From JBCCMB01 sp039026555 (lineage in GTDB: Bacteria > Pseudomonadota > Alphaproteobacteria > Caulobacterales > Hyphomonadaceae): a stretch of DNA of 30,400 nt. Below are positions 15,946 through 23,202 of this stretch, in pieces. The notes under the pieces were generated by a model. That model saw only the letters and a list, made by a program, of their open reading frames with translations. It did no database searches and was not told the origin of the DNA. Both the position numbers and the translations under genes were made by a program. Position 1 is the first letter of the stretch, and each line of letters starts with the position of its first letter. Location of the stretch: positions 1-30,400 of the forward strand of contig JBCCMB010000020.1 in assembly GCA_039026555.1 (NCBI GenBank), in the 5' to 3' direction.

Positions 15946-16679
15946 CGTGTGATCAAGCCTCCGTCAACGACAAGGTCGGCGCCGGTCATAAAGATAGAGC
16001 GATCGCTGGAGGCGAATAATACGGCGTCGGCTACCTCTTTCGCCTCGCCAAATCGTTTTTGCGGCACAATGGCGGGCGCCATCGCGACTTCATCAAATGC
16101 GGCCGTCATGTCCGAATGGGTAATGCCGGGGAGGACGCAATTGACACGGATTTTCTCTGCGCCGAGTTCCAACGCCGCCGCCTTGGCGAGCAATCGAACC
16201 CCGGATTTAGACGCCGAATAATGCGTATTCGCCGGCGCGCTGATCCGACCCATCACGGACGACATCAAAATGATGGAGCCGCCCTCGCCATGTTCGCGAA
16301 GCGCAATTGCGCCGTGCTTCACGCCCAGAAATGCGCCCTTTAGGTTGATGTCGTTCAACCCTCGAAACTCTTCCAGGCTCATCGCTTCCAGCGTAAAGAA
16401 GCTGGAGACGCCGGCGTTTGCAACGACAATATCGACGCGCCCAAACGCATCCTTTGTCGCCTCCATGACGCGTGTCCAATCTTCATCGCTGGCGACATCC
16501 TGCTGCATGAAGCGCGCTTGATTCGGCAACGCTTTCGCCGCCTCTTCGCCTCGGGCGACATCACGTCCCGTAATGACGACGTTCGCGCCGGCGCCGCTGA
16601 GCGCCTCGGCGCAGGCAAGCCCGATGCCGCGCGATCCGCCCGTGATGATCGCCGTCTTGCCTTCCAACTCACCCGACAT
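15942..16679 (-). CDS. Short-chain dehydrogenase/reductase with ANAG variant
   Basis: A 245-residue SDR. TGGSRGIG (13-20) is the cofactor loop, Arg39 after beta-2 suggests NADP(H), and Asn112, Ser141, Tyr154 and Lys158 form the active site. The NNAG motif is ANAG (87-90), a mild variant. The ATG at 16679 is preferred to a TTG six codons earlier; GAGG lies about 12 bases upstream. It is the second gene of the long operon, 73 bases after the TonB receptor, with a hairpin in that gap. It overlaps the next SDR by four bases. Confidence 0.9.
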   Translation of the reverse strand: MSGELEGKTAIITGGSRGIGLACAEALSGAGANVVITGRDVARGEEAAKALPNQARFMQQDVASDEDWTRVMEATKDAFGRVDIVVANAGVSSFFTLEAMSLEEFRGLNDINLKGAFLGVKHGAIALREHGEGGSIILMSSVMGRISAPANTHYSASKSGVRLLAKAAALELGAEKIRVNCVLPGITHSDMTAAFDEVAMAPAIVPQKRFGEAKEVADAVLFASSDRSIFMTGADLVVDGGLITR

Positions 16680-16704
16680 AAGTCGTTTTGTCCTCAAGAT
16701 GGTT

Positions 16705-16730
16705 CAGGGCGACGCCGAAACGCCGCCCTG
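16705..16730. other. Intercistronic hairpin between TonB receptor and SDR genes
   Basis: CAGGGCG and CGCCCTG form a perfect 7-base stem around a 12-base loop, in the 73-base gap after the receptor gene. No T-tract follows on the minus strand, so full termination is unlikely. It could protect the receptor mRNA 3' end or reduce read-through into the enzyme genes. Confidence 0.4.
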
Positions 16731-16752
16731 CATTAAAATAGATCGGCCGGCC

Positions 16753-19134
16753 TTAGAACTCAGCTTGGAGTTCCAAAAGCCAATTGGCCTGATTGCCCCA
16801 ACCCTGGAAGTAGACCGTCGGCAGGGAGTTGATCCGATAGTCTTCATCACCCAGATTGCGCCCTGTCAGGCTTAATGTGAACCGATCCCAGGAATATGCG
16901 ATCGCGGCGTCCCAAAGCCCGTAGCCGGGTTCGATGTCCTGCGTGCCGAAGCCGCCGGCCAAGCCGTGATCGTCAATGTAGTTATAGCCAGTGTTCAAAC
17001 GCATCTCGCCCGGACCAAGATCAAAGTCATACGCCGCACGAAGCGAGTAGTTATGCTCCGCTAAGCGAATGAGCGGACCTCCGCTGCGATCCGAAATAGA
17101 CCCTTCAGCGCCCGCCGTCGCACCTGGTCCAATGCCGACCCGGCGACCGTCGACGACGCCGTCGACAATTTCACCTTCTTGAATGCCGAGAACGGCGCTC
17201 AAGGTTAGTCCGGGAATCGCCTGCGGCCGCAACGACGCCTCAAACTCGAAGCCTTCAATCTCAACTTCTGGAAGATTATTGGTGTAGGTCGTGGTGCCGG
17301 GACCGTAATTCGGCGTCACCACAACGTCATTGATTTGAAAGTCTTCCACTTCGGTCAAGAAATAGGCGACGTTTAAGGTCAGCTGGTCATCGAATAACTG
17401 ATTCTTGGCGCCTATCTCATACGCCGTGACCGTTTCCGGATCATAAGCGCTGAAATTATTGTCTGGGCAGAGAACTTCCCCGGGTGTGGCGTCGCCATCA
17501 TCCGGCAGACAGTTCGCCTGACCTTCGACTTGCTCCGACAGAGTGGCGCGGATGGACAGACCACCGGAGCGGAAGCCTTCAGACACCGATCCGTAGATCA
17601 GATGATTGTCCGCCACTTGCCAGTCAATCGCAAAGCGAGTGATCACATCGTCAAACGAGGTTTCGTTGGTGAACGGCACGACGAGCGGCACAACCGTGCC
17701 TGGCGCCACTTCTGCGGTAAACGCGCTGCCGCCATCCTTGCTCTCGTCGATGAAACGGGCGCCGGCCGAAATCGTCACTGTATCGGTTACGCGCCAATCG
17801 AGGTTGCCGAAGACCGAGATGGAGTCGTTTTCTTCAAACGAATCCTGGAAAACGGCTCCGTTCGTCGTCTGATCCAGCTGGATTTCATGGTCGTAATAGT
17901 ACGCGCCGACCAAATAGTCGAAAGCTCCAGCGGAGCCCGCTAAGCGAACCTCCTGAGTGAATTGCTCATAAGTCTGATCGCGAATGGTGTGCAGAACGCC
18001 AAGGGGGTTGGCGGCGCTTTGCAGCAACAAATTCACTTGCCCTGCGGGGCAGTCGGGACTGGTCGAACACGTGCCGTCAAAATCCTGGAACACGATATCT
18101 TCGCTATCGAGATAACCCGTCACCGTCGTCAACTCTCCGAACGGCGTGTCGAAGGTGAGCGTCAAATTGGCGATTGTGGTTTCCAGCTCGTCGCTGTCTT
18201 CAAAATCATTGCTGACCTGGCGCGGCTCGAGGCCCGCCAAACTTCCGGTCTGCGCGTTATAGCCGGGCGTTTGGGTCAGATCTGTTGCGAACAAGCCGCT
18301 TAAAACGCCGGTGGTGAACACGTTGCCGTACTGGACCGGCGTGCCGCCGCCATCTTGGTCGAACCGATCTAATGTCAGCGATGCGTTCAACCATGGGGTG
18401 AGATCATAATCGAGCGCTGCGGTGAGGCCTGTATATTCCAACGCGCCGTTCGATTCTCCCGTGAAGACATTGTCCAAATAGCCTTCTGTTTCACGATAGG
18501 TGCCGCCAATTTTTAGGCCGCCATTTTCGCCGAGGCCAAAATTGGCGACGCCTTTGAGGATGTATTCTTCGTCAGATCCCGCCGCGACGGAGCCGCGGAA
18601 GCCAAGCTCGCGCGTAGGACGCGACCGGGTAATGTTCACCACGCCAGCCGTTGTGTTCTTACCAAAGAAAATGCCCTGCGGGCCGCGGTTCACTTCGATT
18701 TGCTGGATGTCGAAGGCGTCGACCAACTGGCCGGTATTCGTCCCGAGGAACACGCCATCAATAATCACGCCGGCGGACGGGTTCTGCGACTTTTCAACAT
18801 CGGCATATCCCAAGCCGCGAATGAAAATAGCGCCGCCGCCCGGCACAGCGGTGGTCTGGCCGATGAAGGTGTTCGGCGCGAGGCCGGTTAGATCAGCGAT
18901 ATTGCGGGGTTTGAGCTGCTCAATCACGTCTTCCGTGATCGCCGTCACGGCGACTGGGACTTCTTGCAGACTTTCCTCGCGCCGCGTCGTCGTAACCGTG
19001 ATCGTCCCAAGGTCCAGCGCCGCGTCGTCATCGCTTTCTTGCGCTATCGCCGGAAGCCCGACGCTTGCGCCGCTGACAACAAGGACCGTCGCCAGACAGC
19101 TGCTTCTCAATAACTTCGCCGTCATATCTTGCAT
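16753..19134 (-). CDS. TonB-dependent outer-membrane receptor
   Basis: A 793-residue receptor. ATG at 19134 is chosen because GGAGG lies eight bases upstream and a good signal peptide follows, with probable cleavage after PAIA (Ala31). A TonB-box-like LGTITVT segment at 42-48 precedes the plug domain (VPVAVTAIT, then LTGLAPN, IFIRGLGYADVE and RGPQGIFFGKNTTAGVVNI). The remainder is a beta-barrel ending in a terminal Phe, as outer-membrane porins do. The style is that of alphaproteobacterial receptors for hydrophobic or complex organic compounds rather than siderophores, but substrate cannot be read from sequence. It is the first gene of an 11-gene minus-strand run, so it presumably imports the compound that the operon degrades. 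Confidence 0.94.
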   Translation of the reverse strand: MQDMTAKLLRSSCLATVLVVSGASVGLPAIAQESDDDAALDLGTITVTTTRREESLQEVPVAVTAITEDVIEQLKPRNIADLTGLAPNTFIGQTTAVPGGGAIFIRGLGYADVEKSQNPSAGVIIDGVFLGTNTGQLVDAFDIQQIEVNRGPQGIFFGKNTTAGVVNITRSRPTRELGFRGSVAAGSDEEYILKGVANFGLGENGGLKIGGTYRETEGYLDNVFTGESNGALEYTGLTAALDYDLTPWLNASLTLDRFDQDGGGTPVQYGNVFTTGVLSGLFATDLTQTPGYNAQTGSLAGLEPRQVSNDFEDSDELETTIANLTLTFDTPFGELTTVTGYLDSEDIVFQDFDGTCSTSPDCPAGQVNLLLQSAANPLGVLHTIRDQTYEQFTQEVRLAGSAGAFDYLVGAYYYDHEIQLDQTTNGAVFQDSFEENDSISVFGNLDWRVTDTVTISAGARFIDESKDGGSAFTAEVAPGTVVPLVVPFTNETSFDDVITRFAIDWQVADNHLIYGSVSEGFRSGGLSIRATLSEQVEGQANCLPDDGDATPGEVLCPDNNFSAYDPETVTAYEIGAKNQLFDDQLTLNVAYFLTEVEDFQINDVVVTPNYGPGTTTYTNNLPEVEIEGFEFEASLRPQAIPGLTLSAVLGIQEGEIVDGVVDGRRVGIGPGATAGAEGSISDRSGGPLIRLAEHNYSLRAAYDFDLGPGEMRLNTGYNYIDDHGLAGGFGTQDIEPGYGLWDAAIAYSWDRFTLSLTGRNLGDEDYRINSLPTVYFQGWGNQANWLLELQAEF

Positions 19135-19295
19135 TGTAGTTTCCTCCCTTACGCCGCCCGGGTTCGCCCGGTTCTTTGTGCGCGTTGTGATCATTTTCCG
19201 CCGTCACGCATAAAAAAGTCAAGTATGCTTGTTAAAAGCAGGACGTTTTGTTTAAAACTGTTGCTTACAAAATAGACCGAGGAAACGGATCCATC
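19135..19295. promoter_or_regulatory. Divergent promoter region between TonB-receptor and SDR/P450 operons
   Basis: A 161-base gap separating the two largest operons. On the minus strand TTGACT (19217-19222) and GAAAAT (19193-19198), 18 bases apart, make a reasonable promoter for the receptor. On the plus strand several AT-rich blocks (GTTTTGTTTAAAAC and ACAAAATAGAC) could contain the promoter for the SDR/P450 operon, but none is clear. The 16-base motif shared with the 5920-6059 region is here. Co-regulation of both operons from this gap is likely by inference. Confidence 0.45.
19206..19221 (-). promoter_or_regulatory. Shared 16-base motif, copy 2
   Basis: The minus strand reads TGACTTTTTTATGCGT, 15 of 16 bases identical to the copy at 5958-5973. 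It is 72 bases upstream of the receptor ATG and overlaps its candidate -35 hexamer. The same orientation relative to a minus-strand gene in both divergent regions suggests function. Confidence 0.4.
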
Positions 19296-20069
19296 ATGGG
19301 CTCTGGGAGACTACGCGGCAAACTCGCCGTGATTACAGGCGGCGCAAGCGGTATCGGCGCTGCGACAGCAAGAAGATTTGTCGACGAGGGCGCGCAGGTC
19401 GCGCTCGGCGATGTGCAATTGGATAAACTCGAATCATTCGCGAACGAATTGGGCGATGCTGCGATTTGGCGAAAATTGGATGTACGCGAACCTGAAGACT
19501 GGGACGCGATCATGGCCGCCGCCGCCGAAATGGGTCAGGTCACAACGGTCGTGAATTCGGCCGGCGTATCGATTCCCGGCTCGGTCGAAGACATTGATTT
19601 AGAGGCTTTCCGACTAACGACCGGCATCAATTTGGATGGCGTCTTCCTTGGCTGCAAATACGGCGTCGCCGCGCTGAAGGACGGACAAGGCGGCGCGATC
19701 GTAAACGTCGCCTCTACATTGGGCGTCAAATCCGGATCCATCTTTCCAGCCTATTCAGCGTCTAAAGGCGGCGTGCGGTTGCTGTCGCAATCGGTCGCGC
19801 TTCACTGCGCCGAGCAAGGCTATGACATACGCGTCAATTCCATCCTTCCCGGCGCCATCCACACCGAAATGGTGGATGGCTATATCGCTGCGGGCGAACA
19901 AGCCGGACAAACACGCGAAGATGTGATTTCCGGCTTTGCCGATGTTCATCCGATGAAACGCCTGGGCCGTCCGAACGAACCTGCAAACGCGATCGTTTTC
20001 CTCGCCTCAGATGAGTCTACATACACCACAGGTGCAGATCTGCCTGTCGATGGCGGATTTCTCGCCTAA
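19296..20069 (+). CDS. Short-chain dehydrogenase/reductase, NAD-type, with NSAG variant
   Basis: A 257-residue SDR starting at the ATG at 19296; an in-frame ATG 16 codons earlier would add a tail that does not look like an SDR N-terminus. TGGASGIG is at 14-21, Asp39 suggests NAD(H), the NNAG motif reads NSAG, and the active site contains Ser, Tyr and Lys in VAST...AYSASKGG with the normal 13-residue Ser-Tyr spacing. It resembles the cyclic-alcohol / hydroxysteroid dehydrogenase group like the SDR at 10312-11091. It is the first gene of the plus-strand operon and lies 18 bases before the P450. It probably oxidises an alcohol produced by the P450 or by the epoxide hydrolase. Confidence 0.91.
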   Translation: MGSGRLRGKLAVITGGASGIGAATARRFVDEGAQVALGDVQLDKLESFANELGDAAIWRKLDVREPEDWDAIMAAAAEMGQVTTVVNSAGVSIPGSVEDIDLEAFRLTTGINLDGVFLGCKYGVAALKDGQGGAIVNVASTLGVKSGSIFPAYSASKGGVRLLSQSVALHCAEQGYDIRVNSILPGAIHTEMVDGYIAAGEQAGQTREDVISGFADVHPMKRLGRPNEPANAIVFLASDESTYTTGADLPVDGGFLA

Positions 20070-20087
20070 CCCTTTAGGAGCGCACTC

Positions 20088-21374
20088 ATGGCCGACACGT
20101 CGCATCTCGATCGCCCCGATCCAAAATCCTGCCCTTTGCACGAAGTCGACACCTTCGATGCAGAGTTTTTGCAGGACCCATATCCATTTTACGCGCGCCT
20201 GCGGGATGAAGCCCCGGTATTTCGCGATCCCAAAAACAATGTCGTTTACGTCTCGACTTACGATCTGATTCGCGACGTGAATTCCAAGCCGCGGATCTTC
20301 TCGAACAAATTCGGCGCGCAATTGCGCTCCGGCGGCGTCATCGAACAAGACCCTGAAGAGTTGGCGATCGCCTCCCAGGGCTGGAGCGTGGTCGACACCA
20401 TGCTCACCGCCGACCCGCCCGAGCATACGCGTTACCGCAAGCTGGCCATGAAGGCGTTCACCTATAAGCGCGTCTTGCACATGACCGAATATGTACACGA
20501 CATGGTTGAAGAACTTATCGACGCCATGCCGGAAGGCGGCTGCGAGTTTAAAAGCCAATTCGCATCTAAGGTGCCGATGTATGTGATCTCGGACGCGCTC
20601 GGCGTGCCGCGGGAAAAGTTCGACACGTTCGAAGAATGGTCCAACGCCTTCATCGTCCAGCTGTCAGGCGTGGCCGAAAAACCGATGCGCCTCTGGGCCG
20701 CCGGCAAAATCCTGGAATTCCAAAAATACTTTGTCGAGGTCATCGAAGAAAAACGCGCCAATCCCACGGACGACGTGATTTCCGATTTGGTGCACGCCGA
20801 CCTGTCCGAAGAGGGCGATGAACGCAAAATGACCTATGAGGAATTGCTGTCAATCTTGCAGCAACTCCTGGTGGCGGGGAATGAAACGACGGCGCATACG
20901 CTGACCGCCGGCATTTATTATTTGATCCAGCATCCCGAGCAGATGCAGAAGCTGCAGGACGACCCATCCCTGATTGAAAACTTCGTCGAAGAAACGCTGC
21001 GCTATCTCTCGCCGACGAACAATATGTGGCGCGTGGCGCTGGAGGACGCAGAGATTGGCGGCCTGCCGATCGCCAAGAATGATCTGATCCTTTTGCGGTA
21101 TGGGTCGGGCAATCGCGATGCGGCGAAGTTCGAGAACGCCGACGATTTCGACATCAGCCGTGAGAACGCCAAAGAGCATCTCGCCTTCGGCGCCGGCATC
21201 CACACCTGCCTGGGCGCGCAGCTCGCGCGGAAGGAGATGGTGACGGCCTTTCCGATTGTGCTGAAACGTTTGAAAAATCTGCGCCTCGACACCAGCAAGA
21301 CCGATCTTCAATACTTGCCAAGCATTTTGATGCGCGGCGTGTTCAACCTCCACGTCCTTTACGACAAGGATTGA
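20088..21374 (+). CDS. Cytochrome P450 (bacterial soluble class)
   Basis: A 428-residue soluble P450. The I-helix oxygen-activation motif is AGNETT (263-268), the K-helix ExxR is Glu302-Arg305, and the heme loop FGAGIHTCLG gives the thiolate ligand Cys374. ADPPEHTRYR at 109-116 is a typical bacterial B-C region. There is no membrane anchor or fused reductase, so it needs an external ferredoxin and reductase, and neither is in the window. AGGAG lies seven bases before the ATG. The next gene, an epoxide-hydrolase-like protein, begins 4 bases downstream, suggesting that this P450 may epoxidise an olefin or hydroxylate a terpenoid. The CYP family cannot be assigned by eye. Confidence 0.95.
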   Translation: MADTSHLDRPDPKSCPLHEVDTFDAEFLQDPYPFYARLRDEAPVFRDPKNNVVYVSTYDLIRDVNSKPRIFSNKFGAQLRSGGVIEQDPEELAIASQGWSVVDTMLTADPPEHTRYRKLAMKAFTYKRVLHMTEYVHDMVEELIDAMPEGGCEFKSQFASKVPMYVISDALGVPREKFDTFEEWSNAFIVQLSGVAEKPMRLWAAGKILEFQKYFVEVIEEKRANPTDDVISDLVHADLSEEGDERKMTYEELLSILQQLLVAGNETTAHTLTAGIYYLIQHPEQMQKLQDDPSLIENFVEETLRYLSPTNNMWRVALEDAEIGGLPIAKNDLILLRYGSGNRDAAKFENADDFDISRENAKEHLAFGAGIHTCLGAQLARKEMVTAFPIVLKRLKNLRLDTSKTDLQYLPSILMRGVFNLHVLYDKD

Positions 21375-21378
21375 GCCG

Positions 21379-21756
21379 ATGAGCAATATCGAGCGCGCGC
21401 GGTCGTTTATTGAGGCTTGGGAAAATCGCGACGTCGACGCCATCGTCGAGGCGGCGGCCAACGACATCGTCTATCACAATATTCCGATGGAACCGGTCAT
21501 CGGCAAAGACGCGTTGCGCGCAGCAGCCGCACCCTTTTTGCAAATGAGCGAGCGCGTGGTTTGGGAAACGCCGCATATCGCCGAAACCGCAGACGGCGCC
21601 GTTCTCACCGAGCGGCTCGATCATTTCCATCTCGCCGGCGGCAAGACAATCTCTGTTCGCGTGATGGGTGTTTTCGAGTTTGACGGCGACGGCAAGGTTT
21701 CGAAATGGCGGGACTATTTCGATCTCGCAGAATTCCAATCGCAAATGCCGGGTTAG
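21379..21756 (+). CDS. Limonene-1,2-epoxide hydrolase-like protein
   Basis: A 125-residue SnoaL-fold protein of the limonene epoxide hydrolase (LEH) branch. The segment YHNIPMEPVIG is characteristic. All five catalytic positions of Rhodococcus LEH (Tyr53, Asn55, Arg99, Asp101, Asp132) have counterparts with nearly identical spacing: Tyr32, Asn34, Arg79, Asp81 and Asp112. Thus a one-step general acid/base epoxide opening is plausible. It is shorter at the N-terminus than limonene epoxide hydrolase. AAGGA lies eight bases before the ATG and the gap to the P450 is only 4 bases. The expected job is to hydrolyse an epoxide made by the P450; the substrate may be a terpenoid or another olefin. Delta-5-3-ketosteroid-isomerase-like roles are less likely given the intact dyad. 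Confidence 0.85.
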   Translation: MSNIERARSFIEAWENRDVDAIVEAAANDIVYHNIPMEPVIGKDALRAAAAPFLQMSERVVWETPHIAETADGAVLTERLDHFHLAGGKTISVRVMGVFEFDGDGKVSKWRDYFDLAEFQSQMPG

Positions 21757-21792
21757 ACGCAGACCAAATTCAGATTACGGAGGAGAGACCAA

Positions 21793-23202
21793 ATGGCCGA
21801 CGGCGCCGGAGCTTGGACGACACACAATCCTTATCTGAATGGCAATTTCGCGCCCGTTATGGACGAAAACACGTTCGACGATTTGGAGGTCGAGGGCGTC
21901 ATCCCGGACGCGTTGGAAGGCGCGTATCTACGCATCGGTTCGAACCCGGTCTACGTCAAAGATCCCGATCTTTATCATTGGTTCGACGGCGACGGCATGG
22001 TGCATAGCCTTGCTTTTTCCCGCGGCAAAGCCCGGTACAAGAACCGGTTTATGCGCACCCAAGGATTGGCGCTTGAAGCTGAGGCCGGCCACGCGCTTTG
22101 GGGCGGCATCAATTCGCCGCCTGATTTTTCCAATCCAAACGGACCTTACAAAAACGTCGCCAATACCGCCATTGTCTTACACGCTGGGGCCGCTATGGCG
22201 CTGTGGGAGGGCGGACCGCCTCACGTCTTCACCGTGCCCGATCTCGAAACAGTCGGCCCCATGGATTATGACGGCAAGCTCAACCACCCTTTCTCCGCGC
22301 ACCCCAAGGTGGACGGCAAAACAAAAGAGATGGTGACGTTTGGCTATGGACCGATGGGCGATAAACCCGTGGGCGTGTCCATCGTCACACCCGACGGCGC
22401 GCTAAAGAGCTCTACGGCGCTGCCCCTTAGAAAGCCCGTGATGATGCATGATTTTGCGATCACGGCGAACTACAACGTCTTTATGGACCTTCCCATGACG
22501 TTTGACCTTCAACGCCTCATGGGCGGCGGTCAGATGCTGGATTGGGAACCCGAAAACGGCGCACGGATCGGGATCATGCCGCGCCATGGAGACGGCGAAG
22601 AGATCCGCTGGTTCGACATCGACAATTGCTTTGTCTTCCACACCGCCACTGCGTGGGAAGAAGGCGACCACGTGGTGTTAATCGCTTGCCGGATGCAGCG
22701 CCCGATCCTTGTCGGCAGCTCGGGCGCCAAGGGCGATATGCCGGAGAACAATTACACCGTCGCGCGCTGGGACCTCGATTTATCGACAGGGCGTGCGACC
22801 GAAACCGAACTCTTCGCCTTGCATGGCGATTTCCCGCGCTTCAATGAAAGCTTGGCGGCGCACAAACATCGATACGCCTATATGCCGTTCAACGCGTCGG
22901 ACCAAATTGATTTCGGCGGCTTGGTTAAACTCGACCTGGAGGACGCGACTTACAAATCCTTTGATTTCGGTCCGACCACACGGCTGAGCGAAGCCGTGTT
23001 TGCGGCCCGCCCCGGCGCATCCGCCGAAGATGAGGGATGGTTGATCGCCTTTGCGCACGATGAGGCAACGGATGAAAGCAGCGGCGTGATTTTAGACGCT
23101 CAGGACGTGGCGTCCGGCCCGATCGCAAGGATCAAAATCCCCACACGCATCCCTTATGGTTTCCACGCAGCCTGGGCGCCGGCGTCAACCTATACCGGCT
23201 AG
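21793..23202 (+). CDS. Carotenoid cleavage oxygenase family protein
   Basis: A 469-residue protein of the RPE65/carotenoid oxygenase family. The four iron-ligand histidines are visible: His170 (FSAHPKVD), His219 (MMHDFAIT), His283 (VFHTATAWEE) and His458 (YGFHAAW). Other hallmarks are GAYLRIGSNP at 43-52 and HWFDGDGMVH at 62-71. The length is normal. The family uses Fe(II) and O2 to cleave a C=C bond of carotenoids, apocarotenoids or stilbenes. A strong GGAGGAGA site precedes the ATG, 36 bases after the LEH-like gene. No carotenoid biosynthesis genes are nearby, so cleavage of an imported conjugated compound is more likely than pigment metabolism. Its stop overlaps the convergent MFS gene by four bases. 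Confidence 0.93.
   Translation: MADGAGAWTTHNPYLNGNFAPVMDENTFDDLEVEGVIPDALEGAYLRIGSNPVYVKDPDLYHWFDGDGMVHSLAFSRGKARYKNRFMRTQGLALEAEAGHALWGGINSPPDFSNPNGPYKNVANTAIVLHAGAAMALWEGGPPHVFTVPDLETVGPMDYDGKLNHPFSAHPKVDGKTKEMVTFGYGPMGDKPVGVSIVTPDGALKSSTALPLRKPVMMHDFAITANYNVFMDLPMTFDLQRLMGGGQMLDWEPENGARIGIMPRHGDGEEIRWFDIDNCFVFHTATAWEEGDHVVLIACRMQRPILVGSSGAKGDMPENNYTVARWDLDLSTGRATETELFALHGDFPRFNESLAAHKHRYAYMPFNASDQIDFGGLVKLDLEDATYKSFDFGPTTRLSEAVFAARPGASAEDEGWLIAFAHDEATDESSGVILDAQDVASGPIARIKIPTRIPYGFHAAWAPASTYTG

Noticed and set aside
18500..19213. Plus-strand open frame (237 codons) opposite the TonB receptor N-terminus
   Set aside because: The composition (Pro/Ser/Thr/Arg rich) is that of an antisense shadow; the receptor frame has signal peptide, plug domain and ribosome site.
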